DNA of 64,000 bases, taken from assembly GCF_003668635.1 (NCBI RefSeq), contig NZ_RCWH01000007.1, forward strand, positions 186,001-250,000, in the 5' to 3' direction. The notes beneath the pieces were generated by a model, which had not been told where the DNA came from, ran no database searches, and was given only the letters and a program-made list of their open reading frames with translations. The position numbers were made by a program, and so were the translations under genes. The DNA is from Planomicrobium sp. Y74 (GTDB lineage: Bacteria; Bacillota; Bacilli; Bacillales_A; Planococcaceae). The stretch's first letter is position 1. Each line of letters starts with the position of its first letter. Positions 34,895 to 44,252 of the stretch are shown in pieces.

Positions 34895-36871
34895 TTATTC
34901 TGCCAACGGCAACTGTTTGATGAATGCGCTGTGCACGTATGCATCTGTGTATTGCTTTTGTTCCGGCAGCACTTTATACCAGGTTGCCCCTTTGGAATCT
35001 TTTGCTTCTCCAGTGATGACAACCGGAATGCCTGCTTCCGGCAATGCGTATAAAGCGGTATTTTCTACGCCTGCGCCAGAGCGGAAGTTTAATCCGGATT
35101 CTGAATCATTGAAGCTGGCGAATCCAAGATTCTCTTTGTACATATCTTTTTTGCCAAGATATACATCGATGCGATACATATGTCCGCCGATTTTCTCGCC
35201 CCATAACGGGTCGGAAGCGTAACGGACGTTCATGCCAAGTGCTTTGTTTCCAAGGATTGAGCCGTTGTAATAGGCTCCACCTACCTGATGATAGTTTTTG
35301 TTGATTCTGACAGCTGCATCTAAAATTGATTCTTTGAATGTTGCATAGGAATAAGCGCCATTGTAAGCATCCGCGTCGACTGCGCCGTAGCCGAACAGGT
35401 TATTTTTATCCTGTGCGATTTTGCTCGTTCCCCACTGACTTTCATGGATGGCATGTGCTAATAGATAGAGCGCGTTTACTTTATGCGTCTCTTCAATTTG
35501 TTTGAAGTAAGAGCCACTTCCCGCAAGCGGGCTGACCGTCCATAGCTTGCCGGCAACTGTTTTATTGTAGTAAGGGAAATTGTCAGTCAGGAATTTATCC
35601 AATTCTTCCGCTGTATAACTAGTCTTTGTAGACAATGGAAGCTTGCTGAAATACTGGTGTGCTTCTGTAACCAATTTGCCGGCTTCATCTGTGAATACTG
35701 CGCCGTCAAAACTGTAGTACTTCGTTCCAGCCTGGAATACTGCCGGCGCTTTACCGATTGCACCTGCTGTTGCGTAAGTTCCTGTTGAATGATTATAGAT
35801 GCGATGGACCAGACTGCCGTACTGGTTCTTTTCATAATAAGAACGGCCGCCAAGCATTTGCGTTGGAATCAATCTTACTACACTCGGTTTTACATAACCG
35901 ACTTTTCCGGCCAACTCCACTTTAATGGATGTAGCTGTGGAATCCAGGTATTTCAATTCTGTATTTGTGGTTGTATAAGGTTTGAACTGGGAAGCTCGAC
36001 TTCCTGTTCCCCATTTCAAATCAGCTGTCGGATAAACTTCGGTGTATGCGTTTGTAACCGCCAGTCCATTCTTCATCCAGACAATCTGCTTCGAGCGCTC
36101 AACAACGTCGACATTCGCGTTATTCTGCACATACGCTTTCGCGTCAGCGAATGTGCTGAAATGCTTAACGACGGTTGTGCTGTCTGCATCAATGGAAGAA
36201 GCTTGAAACTCCAAAGGTGTTGGCGGGAAAACGACTTCTCTGGCTTTGATCATTACGAGCGCCACCATCCATCTCTTCGACTCTTGTTTCGGTGCGAAAG
36301 TATTATCCGTATTCCCTCGCATGATGCCAAGGTGCGTCAGGATTCTTACATCTTTTTTGGAATAGTCCGAAATGGATTCACTATCTCCAAATGATAATGC
36401 CGGAATCGTTTCTGTATCCGTTAAGACACCTTTTGCCGTCAATGCCCGGGATACCATACTCGCCATTTGTTCACGGCTGATCAATTCATTCGGCCGGAAA
36501 GTGTTGTCCGGATAACCTACTGTAATGCCGGCTTTTACAGCATCCATTATGGACGGCGTATACCATGCTCCTGCCTGTACATCTTTGAAATCGATCGTTT
36601 CTGCTGCTGCGCTTGTGAATTCCGCAGCTTCCAATTGCGTTTCAAGTTCGAACGATTTTACTACCATTCTCGCAAACTCGGCGCGTGTCACTTCGCGTTC
36701 CGGCTTTACGGTACCGTCTTCATAACCGGTAATAATTCCTAACGCCATTAATTCTCTAATTTGTTGCTCATATGCGTGGCCGGTTAAATCATCTGCAGCA
36801 CTTGTTTGCAGTGGTGTAAGCGACGAAAGTACCAGTAGCATTGCCATTAAATAAATTACTGTTTTCTTCAT
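34895..36871 (-). CDS. SLH-anchored endo-beta-N-acetylglucosaminidase (GH73-like)
   Basis: I start the 658-aa protein at the ATG at 36871 (MKKTVIYLMAMLL), which gives a proper signal peptide; GGGGG lies upstream. Three SLH domains come first (about residues 30-230; TRAEFARMVVKSF in the first). A spacer with SH3-like parts follows. The glucosaminidase domain at about 450-590 has AHAIHESQWGTS with the catalytic Glu, and LFGYGAVD. A C-terminal SH3b domain (GLNFRSGAG) ends the chain. It is a wall-cutting autolysin. It is divergent from the SLH amidase gene, and the two may be co-regulated as a cell-division pair. Confidence 0.94.
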   Translation of the reverse strand: MKKTVIYLMAMLLVLSSLTPLQTSAADDLTGHAYEQQIRELMALGIITGYEDGTVKPEREVTRAEFARMVVKSFELETQLEAAEFTSAAAETIDFKDVQAGAWYTPSIMDAVKAGITVGYPDNTFRPNELISREQMASMVSRALTAKGVLTDTETIPALSFGDSESISDYSKKDVRILTHLGIMRGNTDNTFAPKQESKRWMVALVMIKAREVVFPPTPLEFQASSIDADSTTVVKHFSTFADAKAYVQNNANVDVVERSKQIVWMKNGLAVTNAYTEVYPTADLKWGTGSRASQFKPYTTTNTELKYLDSTATSIKVELAGKVGYVKPSVVRLIPTQMLGGRSYYEKNQYGSLVHRIYNHSTGTYATAGAIGKAPAVFQAGTKYYSFDGAVFTDEAGKLVTEAHQYFSKLPLSTKTSYTAEELDKFLTDNFPYYNKTVAGKLWTVSPLAGSGSYFKQIEETHKVNALYLLAHAIHESQWGTSKIAQDKNNLFGYGAVDADAYNGAYSYATFKESILDAAVRINKNYHQVGGAYYNGSILGNKALGMNVRYASDPLWGEKIGGHMYRIDVYLGKKDMYKENLGFASFNDSESGLNFRSGAGVENTALYALPEAGIPVVITGEAKDSKGATWYKVLPEQKQYTDAYVHSAFIKQLPLAE

Positions 36872-37326
36872 TCTCTGATGAATCCCCCTTTTTTTGTATG
36901 AAACTAGTAATCGGCATATCAAGTGTTCCCTTAATAGCCTGTTAACACTTTATATCATTTTTCTGTGGTAAACTATACATCTTTATATCTAAATTTAACC
37001 AATTATTCATATAGATGTGACCAATTCCTAAAAAAGAGTATACCATCTAAAAGTCACTAAAAGATGATAAAATATCAATTTCTTTATGAGAAATGAAAAT
37101 TTGTTCCTCTAATATAGAAGGAATCTAAACTGACCTTAGAGAATGTAGTGAAACAGGACATTTTCAGATAAAAAAGTCTTGCGTATCAGACTTCGTTTTT
37201 TAAATTTGACTTTTAAACCAGTCTAATTGCTTATTTTACGAAAAAATACATAAAATAGCATAAAAACATGCTATTGTCATCATAGATAGAAAAAATATAA
37301 GAACCGGAAGGGGAAATGAAAAACAA
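36872..37326. promoter_or_regulatory. Divergent region between two SLH autolysin genes, with a terminator-like hairpin
   Basis: The gap is AT-rich with no gene. AAGTCT (37174-37179) pairs with AGACTT (37188-37193), followed by CGTTTTTT, so a short terminator-like hairpin stands about 130 nt before the amidase start. It could end transcripts or attenuate the leader. Promoter boxes could not be fixed with confidence. Confidence 0.4.
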
Positions 37327-38706
37327 ATGAATAGTTTTTTTAGCAAGGTCACGTTATTTTTAGTCGCTGCTGTTTTAGTGATTTCCAGTATAGGGCTAAG
37401 CCCCGCATCAGCCGCAACACCATTTAAGGATGTATCTGCAAATAATGCGCAAATAACATATCTATATGAAAAAAATCTGATTAGCGGCATTTCCACTACT
37501 CAATTTGGACCTGATTATTCCGTAACCCGTGAACAGGCAGCCACCATGATTGGTCGTGCATTAAAATTAAACGGCACTAAGAGAACAACCAAATTCCCGG
37601 ATGTCAGTCCCTCAAGTTACAGTTCAGGTTATATTCAATCAGCTGTAGAAAAAGGATTCATTTCCGGTTATCCGGACGGCAGCTTCAAGCCAACACAACC
37701 AATGACACGCGGTGAAATGGCTCACATGATAAGTCGCGCATTTAATTTTACGCAAACAAGTGCAGTCTTCTTTAAAGATATTAAGGTAGATAATGATCCA
37801 ACCAGCCTTTATAGTGCGACAAATAAACTTGCAACTGCAGGAATTACTGCCGGAACAGGCGGAGGATACTACACACCGGATAAAACTTTAATCCGACAAG
37901 AATTTGCAATGTTTCTTGCACGAGCTTTGGAACCTAAGTTCCGAGTTTTATTCCAGAATGCAACAATCGATAAATTATATTCAACTACTGATAATTTAAA
38001 TGTGCGTTCAGGTCCTTCTACCAGCTATAAAGTTTTAGGACAGATTCATACGAACAATGAAGTTCAAGTATACGGCTACAGCGGCAACTGGGCGTATGGT
38101 AAATCCGGAAGCCTGACAGGCTATTTCAGCCTATCGTATTTGGCAAAAGCTACGACTAAACCATCACGCGTGATGGTAATCGATGCCGGCCACGGCGGCA
38201 GCGACCCGGGTGCAGTAGCAAACGGCCTACGTGAAAAAGACGTAAACCTCGATGTATCACTTCGCGTCGAAAGAATGTTAAAAGCGAAAGGCATCAATGT
38301 CTTGATGGTTCGCAGAACCGACGTATTCTACAGCCTGGATTACCGTGCTGCTTACGGTGTTAAAAATGGCGCAGACGCGTTCGTCAGCATCCATGCCAAC
38401 GCATATACACCAGGAACAAGCGGATCTGAAACTTTCTACTCCGCATCTGTTGCCAACGACAGCAAACAGCTTGCTACATTTATCCAAAACCGTCTTTACA
38501 AAGCGATGGAGCACAATAACAGAGGCGTAAAAGAATACGATTACCGCGTTCTGGCAGCCAACCCGCTTCCAGCCGCTCTTGTGGAACTAGGATTCCTGAC
38601 TAACACTGAAGATGCAGCTAAATTGGCAACTTGGACATATAAAGAACGCGCAGCTTCAGCGGTTGCTGAAGGCATCGAAGATTATTACGAGTGGAAAGAA
38701 CGATAA
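37327..38706 (+). CDS. SLH-anchored N-acetylmuramoyl-L-alanine amidase (Amidase_3)
   Basis: The 459-aa product has a signal peptide (to about residue 29), three SLH domains (about 30-205), an SH3b domain (about 220-272, LNVRSGPS) and a zinc amidase domain from 280. The zinc ligands are His289 in DAGHGG, Glu303 in LREKDVN and the His of SIHANA. The catalytic Glu is in LVELGFLTN. It removes stem peptides from glycan strands, as LytC-type autolysins do. The SLH repeats resemble those of the subtilase encoded next (MIGRAL, GYxDGSFxP). A strong terminator follows. The ribosome site before ATG is GGAAGGGG at a rather long distance. Confidence 0.95.
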   Translation: MNSFFSKVTLFLVAAVLVISSIGLSPASAATPFKDVSANNAQITYLYEKNLISGISTTQFGPDYSVTREQAATMIGRALKLNGTKRTTKFPDVSPSSYSSGYIQSAVEKGFISGYPDGSFKPTQPMTRGEMAHMISRAFNFTQTSAVFFKDIKVDNDPTSLYSATNKLATAGITAGTGGGYYTPDKTLIRQEFAMFLARALEPKFRVLFQNATIDKLYSTTDNLNVRSGPSTSYKVLGQIHTNNEVQVYGYSGNWAYGKSGSLTGYFSLSYLAKATTKPSRVMVIDAGHGGSDPGAVANGLREKDVNLDVSLRVERMLKAKGINVLMVRRTDVFYSLDYRAAYGVKNGADAFVSIHANAYTPGTSGSETFYSASVANDSKQLATFIQNRLYKAMEHNNRGVKEYDYRVLAANPLPAALVELGFLTNTEDAAKLATWTYKERAASAVAEGIEDYYEWKER

Positions 38707-38756
38707 AAAGAAACTTCAATCAGTTTAATGTTTGATAAATAAATATTATTTTTTCA

Positions 38757-38787
38757 AAAAACGGACTTTTAAAGTCCGTTTTTTTGG
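38757..38787 (+). terminator. Terminator after the amidase gene
   Basis: ACGGACTT pairs with AAGTCCGT around a 3-nt loop, with A and T runs on both sides (TTTTTTT downstream). Confidence 0.88.
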
Positions 38788-38834
38788 GAATTACTATATA
38801 CTGTACGTACAAACAAAGTTTAGGAGGAAATTAA

Positions 38835-40511
38835 TTGAAGAAAGTAATGGTCACTTTTATTTTATTGGTATTGCTAACATCCATATGCTTTACACCATCA
38901 CTCGCAGCAACTTCCGACAATGATCTTGAAAAAGTGATCATCTCATTTGAAGACGGCATTGATTATCAGGTACTTGAGGACATGGGCGCAGAAATACATA
39001 GCGAACTGGACGCCATATCATCTGTCATTGCAACTATTCCTTCAACCACAATCACAAAAGCCGATACGGATATATCTGTAAAAGCTATTTCAGATGAGCA
39101 GATATTTAAGGCTGCTGCTCAGCAGCCTTCTTGGGGCTATCAACAAATCAAAGCGCCCAGCGCATTGAAAGTTGGCTATACAGGCAAAGGCGTTAAAATT
39201 GCTGTCATTGATTCGGGCATCAATTCAAAGCATCCAGACTTAAGTGTCGTTGGCGGCGCCTCCATGATCGACAACTCTTCAGCCTTTATAGATAGAAATG
39301 GGCATGGAACTCATGTCGCAGGCGTTATAGCAGCTTTAAATAATTCAATTGGCGTTGTTGGCGCTGCCCCTGATGCCGAAATCTATTCAGTTAAAGTTTT
39401 ATCCAGCAACGGCTCCGGAACATTGGAAGATGTGTTGGATGGCATTCAGTGGGCCATAGACCATAAAATGGACATTATCAATCTTAGTCTAACGACTGAT
39501 GCCCATAAATCTGAATTACAGGCCATGCTAAAAAAAGCGAATGATTTAGGCATCATTGTAGTGGCAGCAGCCGGTAATAATGAAATAGTAGATACACAGG
39601 GGAATTATGTTCAAGTTGAAGATGATGTCTTATATCCTGCACGCTATAAATCGGTCATCGCGGTTGGCTCAACAAATACAAATAATAGGCTATCCAGTTT
39701 TTCCTATATAGGTCCCTCTGTAGAGCTTGTAGCGCCGGGAGAAGGGATTTACAGTACGTTCTCTAAAGATGCTGTAATTAATCCTGCTGAATATCAAAAC
39801 AGCGAAGGTACTTCAGTTTCTACACCATTCGTCGCCGCAGTCTTTGCACAATATAAAGAAGCTTACCCACATTTAACAAACGGCCAACTGCGGGAAACAG
39901 TCAAACGTTCCACAATTGACCTTGGAGCAACAGGAAAAGATCAGCTATACGGCAACGGGCTTGTACAATCCCTTCAAAAACAAGCTGCGCTTTACCCAGA
40001 TCTGATTCCGAATTTTTGGTATAGCGATTCAATACAATTCATCTTCAATCAAGGAATTGTCTCCGGTTTTCCCGATGGCACATATCGTCCTGGCGCAACC
40101 ATTACGCGAGCCGACGCCATAACAATGATTGGACGTGCTCTAGGTTGGGAAAATAATGCCACCCGTCATTATTTTCATGACGTCAGTACCGGTTCTTATG
40201 CAGCCGGCTATATAAATAAAGCCTATGAACTCGGTTACATTTCCGGCATGCCAGATGGCAGCTTTCAGCCTTCTGCCCCTATTAAACGAGGTGATATGGC
40301 TGTAATATTAAAGAAAATTTTTGGCCTCACTTCATCAGGAGCTCACTCATTTTCAGATGTTAATCAAACAAGATACTATGCAGAAGCAATTCAGGCAGCT
40401 TATGAAAATGGCATTGTCCTAGGGTACAGCAGCGACATATTCCGACCCGAAGCTTCCATAACAAGAGCTGAAAACGCTGTTATGCTGAGTAAGTCATTGA
40501 AATTGCAATAA
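38835..40511 (+). CDS. SLH-anchored subtilisin-like serine protease
   Basis: The 558-aa product starts at a TTG (38835) behind TAGGAGG. It has a signal peptide (to about residue 25), a short propeptide (to about 100), and a subtilase domain with Asp126 in AVIDSGI, His157 in NGHGTHVAGV and Ser327 in EGTSVSTPF. Three SLH domains follow from about residue 388 (FIFNQGIVSGFPDGTY, MPDGSFQPSAPIKR, ITRAENAVMLSKSL). It is a smaller wall-bound protease than the 1426-aa one, without PA or Ig modules. It has its own terminator 20 nt after the stop. Confidence 0.95.
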   Translation: MKKVMVTFILLVLLTSICFTPSLAATSDNDLEKVIISFEDGIDYQVLEDMGAEIHSELDAISSVIATIPSTTITKADTDISVKAISDEQIFKAAAQQPSWGYQQIKAPSALKVGYTGKGVKIAVIDSGINSKHPDLSVVGGASMIDNSSAFIDRNGHGTHVAGVIAALNNSIGVVGAAPDAEIYSVKVLSSNGSGTLEDVLDGIQWAIDHKMDIINLSLTTDAHKSELQAMLKKANDLGIIVVAAAGNNEIVDTQGNYVQVEDDVLYPARYKSVIAVGSTNTNNRLSSFSYIGPSVELVAPGEGIYSTFSKDAVINPAEYQNSEGTSVSTPFVAAVFAQYKEAYPHLTNGQLRETVKRSTIDLGATGKDQLYGNGLVQSLQKQAALYPDLIPNFWYSDSIQFIFNQGIVSGFPDGTYRPGATITRADAITMIGRALGWENNATRHYFHDVSTGSYAAGYINKAYELGYISGMPDGSFQPSAPIKRGDMAVILKKIFGLTSSGAHSFSDVNQTRYYAEAIQAAYENGIVLGYSSDIFRPEASITRAENAVMLSKSLKLQ

Positions 40512-40528
40512 AATTTGATACTTAGATA

Positions 40529-40560
40529 GAGAGCCGCGCGGTTGTGCGGCTCTCTTTTTT
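40529..40560 (+). terminator. Terminator after the SLH subtilase gene
   Basis: A perfect 9-bp stem, GAGAGCCGC / GCGGCTCTC, is followed by TTTTTTG. Confidence 0.9.
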
Positions 40561-40618
40561 GTGGAGAGGAATGTGGATGAGGAATGTGATGAGTGTGGGT
40601 GCGTTAAATAAACGGTGT

Positions 40619-41180
40619 TATACGATAGTAAAACTACTCTATACGACAATAAATAGAATCTATACGTCACCAAATTTCAGCTATACGGCAACATAACCTC
40701 CACCCAAACAAGTCAACCCCTTTTACCCAAGATCGGGCGGCGACCGCCGTCCCCTGGGCAGTCCGCTGCTTGTGGCGGACTGCTTTCCATTTACATGCAC
40801 TTTTCTTTAGATGAGTGCCGGAGGAAAAGTTCATTCGTAAGATAAAAGTGGAAAACCGTAAGATACAACTCAAAAAACGTAAGATAGAAGTGCTAAAACA
40901 TAAGATAGCCGCCCAAAATCATAAGATAGATTTCCACCCTTGTGAGTCAACCCACTATTACCTAAGATCGGGCGGCGATTGTCACCGCTCACTGGGCAGT
41001 CCGGCAAACGCGGACTGCTTTCCATCTATATGTACGTTTCTTTTGATGAGAGCCAGAAGAAAAATCGGCACGTTAAGTAAAAACCGCTATACGATAACAA
41101 GCAGAATCTATACGTCACCAAATCTTCGCCATACGACAACAAACACAGTCTATACGACACCAATTCCACGCTATACGCCA
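40619..41180 (-). repeat. Compound repeat locus R3: A - core - B - core - A
   Basis: Array A motifs (TATACGACA-like) start at 40619, 40640, 40661 and 40682. The first core is 40735-40783. Array B motifs (CGTAAGATA on the plus strand) start at 40836, 40857, 40878, 40899 and 40920. The second core is 40970-41018. The GGCACGTTA boundary lies at 41067, and a second array A at 41088, 41109, 41130, 41151 and 41172. All steps are 21 bp. Orientation is opposite to R1. The locus lies between two convergent genes. Confidence 0.92.
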
Positions 41181-41199
41181 CCACACTCCCCACACACCA

Positions 41200-41234
41200 A
41201 AAAAACCGCCTGCCCCACTAGGGACAGGCGGTTC
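41200..41234 (-). terminator. Terminator of the SLH NlpC/P60 gene
   Basis: AACCGCCTG pairs with CAGGCGGTT, with CCC/GGG pairs inside and loop ACTA; seven T follow on the minus strand. Confidence 0.88.
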
Positions 41235-41240
41235 GCTATT

Positions 41241-42299
41241 TTATTGGTTGATAGAGTTATAGATGAATTGAGCAAATTCAGCTCTTGTAGCATTAGCGTT
41301 TGGTTTGAATGATCCATCATCGTAGCCTTTTGCCAAGTTGCTTGATGCGACTTTGATGATTGAAGATTCAGCCCAGTGGCCATTGATATCAGTGAATGAC
41401 ACTGATGTGTTTGAAGCTTTCATTGCATAAGCTCTTGTAAGTAACGCACTGATTTCAGCACGTGTGATTTTAGCGTCAGGTGCATAGTTGCCGTCTCCGC
41501 GTCCACCGATGATGCCTTGTTTGTGTACCGCGTTAATGTAACTTGCTGCCCAGTGTCCAGTAGAAACATCCTTGAATGATGTTCCAGCGACTGGTGCGAT
41601 TCCAAGTGATTTAGCGATCATTATTGCCGCTTCTGCTCTTGTTACAGAGTTGTTCGGTTTGAATTCGCTGTGTGCATAACCAGTGATGATGTTTTTCGTG
41701 CTCAATTCTGTGATTGGCGCATAAGCCCAGAATGATTTAGAAACATCGTAGTACTGGCCTTTTGGAAGATCAGGTTTTGGTGCTGGTGCTGGTGCTGGTG
41801 CCGGTGCCGGTGCTGAAACTGTTGCTACTGCTTCTTTGACGCTTGACAAGCGTTTAGCGCCTGCATATTTAGGAGCCCAATATGGGTTAGTGTTAATGTT
41901 TGAGATTGAAATTCCCTGGCTTTCAGCCGAAATGACATTGCCATTTCCGATGTAGATTCCTGTGTGTGAGATTCCCGGCTTATATGTATTTGCGAAAAAT
42001 ACTAAGTCGCCTTTTTTAAGGTTGCTCTTGGAAACTGCTGTGCCTACGTTAAATTGTTCTGCTGATGTTCTTGGCAAGCTAATGCCGAAGTTACCGTATA
42101 CGTATCTGATATATCCTGAGCAATCGAATCCTGAAGGTGTTGTCCCGCCCCATTGATATGGAACGCCTTTAAATTTAAGAGCATATTCTGCAATTTGGTC
42201 TGGTGTTGCTCCACTGGCTGCGTCGGCTTCACTAGTCATCATTGGTGCTGCTGAAATAAATAGTACAGCAATCATCATTAGCATTATACGTTTCTTCAA
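41241..42299 (-). CDS. SLH-anchored NlpC/P60 family protein, third catalytic residue altered
   Basis: I start the 352-aa protein at the TTG at 42299, 6 nt after AGAGGTGA. After the signal peptide (to about residue 26) comes an NlpC/P60 domain with Cys60 in GFDCSGY and His112 in ISHTGIY. Where the secreted relative at 10799-11524 has FVHSGG, this one reads VISAES, so the third catalytic His is replaced by Ser. A low-complexity Ala-Pro linker (APAPAPAPAPAP) leads to three SLH domains (DVSKSFWAYAPI, DVSTGHWAASYI, DINGHWAESSII; TRAE in two of them). It may still be an active peptidase with a changed triad, or a binding protein. It is a single-gene unit with its own terminator. Confidence 0.93.
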   Translation of the reverse strand: MKKRIMLMMIAVLFISAAPMMTSEADAASGATPDQIAEYALKFKGVPYQWGGTTPSGFDCSGYIRYVYGNFGISLPRTSAEQFNVGTAVSKSNLKKGDLVFFANTYKPGISHTGIYIGNGNVISAESQGISISNINTNPYWAPKYAGAKRLSSVKEAVATVSAPAPAPAPAPAPKPDLPKGQYYDVSKSFWAYAPITELSTKNIITGYAHSEFKPNNSVTRAEAAIMIAKSLGIAPVAGTSFKDVSTGHWAASYINAVHKQGIIGGRGDGNYAPDAKITRAEISALLTRAYAMKASNTSVSFTDINGHWAESSIIKVASSNLAKGYDDGSFKPNANATRAEFAQFIYNSINQ

Positions 42300-42536
42300 A
42301 TCGTCACCTCTATAAGTTAGTGGATTCTGGATGCTGATCAGACACCGAATCAAATTTCTTTTTTTGAAATACCTTTATGGCATAATTAGATACTAACAGA
42401 ATAAACATCATAAGTAGGTTACAGTTATATTACAGTTATGTAACAAGTGCTATTTGTATGTTTATTATTGGAAAAGCAGGGTATTTATTAACGTTTAGCA
42501 GCCGAATCAGCATAATTGAATCCAGGTTTTATTGCA

Positions 42537-42574
42537 GTAAAAAAGCCCCTCAGAGACTGGTCTGAAGGGCTTTC
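42537..42574 (-). terminator. Terminator of the sodium:alanine symporter gene
   Basis: AAAGCCCCTCAGA pairs with TCTGAAGGGCTTT (one mismatch), followed on the minus strand by TTTTTTAC. Confidence 0.88.
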
Positions 42575-42592
42575 ACTATATATTATTATAAT

Positions 42593-44002
42593 TTAATCCC
42601 TGTCCTCTCCCCAACATTCCGTGTTTTTCAACCCTGGGATATTTTTTGCGTAAAACTCGGGATTTTTTCCTGCTTTTCGCTGTTTTGTGTAGTCATCCAG
42701 CACTTTAAATGCTGTGCTGCCCAATAGTGCTATAACAACGAGGTTGAGTACAGCCATGAGGCCCATGAACAGATCGGCCATATTCCAAACCAGGCTGACC
42801 TGCGCCAAGGCACCGAACATAACCATTGCCAATACGCCGATACGGTAAGCTGTCAACCAGCCGCTGTGGGCATTTATGAATTCGATATTCGTTTCGCCGT
42901 AGTAATAGTTCCCGATAATCGAGCTGAATGCGAAGAACAGAATCGCAATCGCCAGGAAGTAAGGAGCCCATTCACCGACATGAACGCCAAGAGATGCCTG
43001 TGTCAGAAGAATTCCTTCTTTTTCACTTGTGTTATAAAGGTCGGCAAGAATAATGATGAAAGCTGTTGCCGAACAGATGATGATTGTGTCAAAGAAAACC
43101 CCAAGGCTCTGAACAAGCCCTTGTTTTGCAGGATGCGACACGTTTGCTGATGCAGCTGCGTTCGGAACAGAACCCATACCGGCTTCGTTCGAGAACAGTC
43201 CGCGGCGAACACCTTGCATGATGGCAGCACCGATACCGCCGCCGACAGCTTCTTCTAGGCCGAATGCATTCTCGATGATCAGCATGAAGACTGCAGGAAT
43301 TTCCGTGATATTCGTAATAACAATAAAGATTGCAACTATCAGGTAAAGAATAGCCATAAACGGCACGACTACCTGTGTAACTTGTGCAATCCGTTTGACG
43401 CCGCCGAAAATAACGATAGCCGCCAATAATACCAATCCAAGACCAACCGTCCAATCCGGGATGTTAAAGACATCACCGAACGATTGTGCGATGGTATTCG
43501 ACTGAACAGAGTTAAAGATGAAACCGAAAGCCAGCGTCAACAGGACCGCAAATACAATTCCAAGTTTCCGGTTGCCCAGCGCTTTTTCCATATAATAAGC
43601 CGGTCCCCCGCGGAATTGCTCGCCGTCCCGCACTTTATAAACCTGTGCCAATGTACTTTCAATAAATGCTGTCGCCATACCGATCAACGCGACCATCCAC
43701 ATCCAAAAAACCGCTCCGGGTCCACCGATGGCAACTGCCAGGGCTACACCGGTAATGTTCCCTGTACCTACACGTGAAGCCGTGGAAATGGTGAAGGCCT
43801 GGAAAGCCGAAACTCCTTTTTCGCCGTCTTTCTTTTCACTGATGACACGGAACATTTCGCCGAAAAGTCGAACCTGTACGAATTTCGTGCGGATTGTGAA
43901 ATAGATACCCAATCCCAAAAGCAAAGCGATCAATATGTATGTCCATAATAAATTATTACCCTCGTCAACGATCCACGTCAACGCGTCTAAAATTGCATCC
44001 AT
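42593..44002 (-). CDS. Sodium:alanine/glycine symporter (AGCS family)
   Basis: The 469-aa product has about eleven membrane segments and the AGCS signatures FQAFTISTASRVGTGNITGV, GGPGAVFWMW and RGLFSNEAGMGSVPNAAA. It imports alanine or glycine, possibly also D-alanine or glutamine, with sodium ions. The start ATG follows GAGGAGG. It is separated from the amidohydrolase gene upstream by a terminator, so it is its own unit. The neighbouring epimerase and amidohydrolase suggest a role in using amino acids released from peptides or D-amino acids; this is only context. Confidence 0.95.
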   Translation of the reverse strand: MDAILDALTWIVDEGNNLLWTYILIALLLGLGIYFTIRTKFVQVRLFGEMFRVISEKKDGEKGVSAFQAFTISTASRVGTGNITGVALAVAIGGPGAVFWMWMVALIGMATAFIESTLAQVYKVRDGEQFRGGPAYYMEKALGNRKLGIVFAVLLTLAFGFIFNSVQSNTIAQSFGDVFNIPDWTVGLGLVLLAAIVIFGGVKRIAQVTQVVVPFMAILYLIVAIFIVITNITEIPAVFMLIIENAFGLEEAVGGGIGAAIMQGVRRGLFSNEAGMGSVPNAAASANVSHPAKQGLVQSLGVFFDTIIICSATAFIIILADLYNTSEKEGILLTQASLGVHVGEWAPYFLAIAILFFAFSSIIGNYYYGETNIEFINAHSGWLTAYRIGVLAMVMFGALAQVSLVWNMADLFMGLMAVLNLVVIALLGSTAFKVLDDYTKQRKAGKNPEFYAKNIPGLKNTECWGEDRD

Positions 44003-44136
44003 TCTAAAAATCCTCCTCTAAGTTGAACCAAACTTATTTTCTATACCCTTAACCGCAATTCAGAAAACCTGCACCGGGTATTCGTCGCCGCAAAAGGAAA
44101 ACATTAAAAATTCAAACTTTTTTTCGGTTAAATTAA

Positions 44137-44166
44137 TAAAACCCTCTTTTTCAAGAGGGTTTTCCT
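44137..44166 (-). terminator. Terminator of the M20 amidohydrolase gene
   Basis: AAAACCCTCTT pairs perfectly with AAGAGGGTTTT. On the minus strand the second arm ends in GGGTTTTATTAATTT. The stop of the gene is about 90 nt away. Confidence 0.8.
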
Positions 44167-44252
44167 TCTGCACTGTCCACTTTATCATATTGAAATTAAC
44201 TGCGTTAGTGTCATAAGCATTAATTGCAGCAACTATTTCCCGGGAAATGTTT

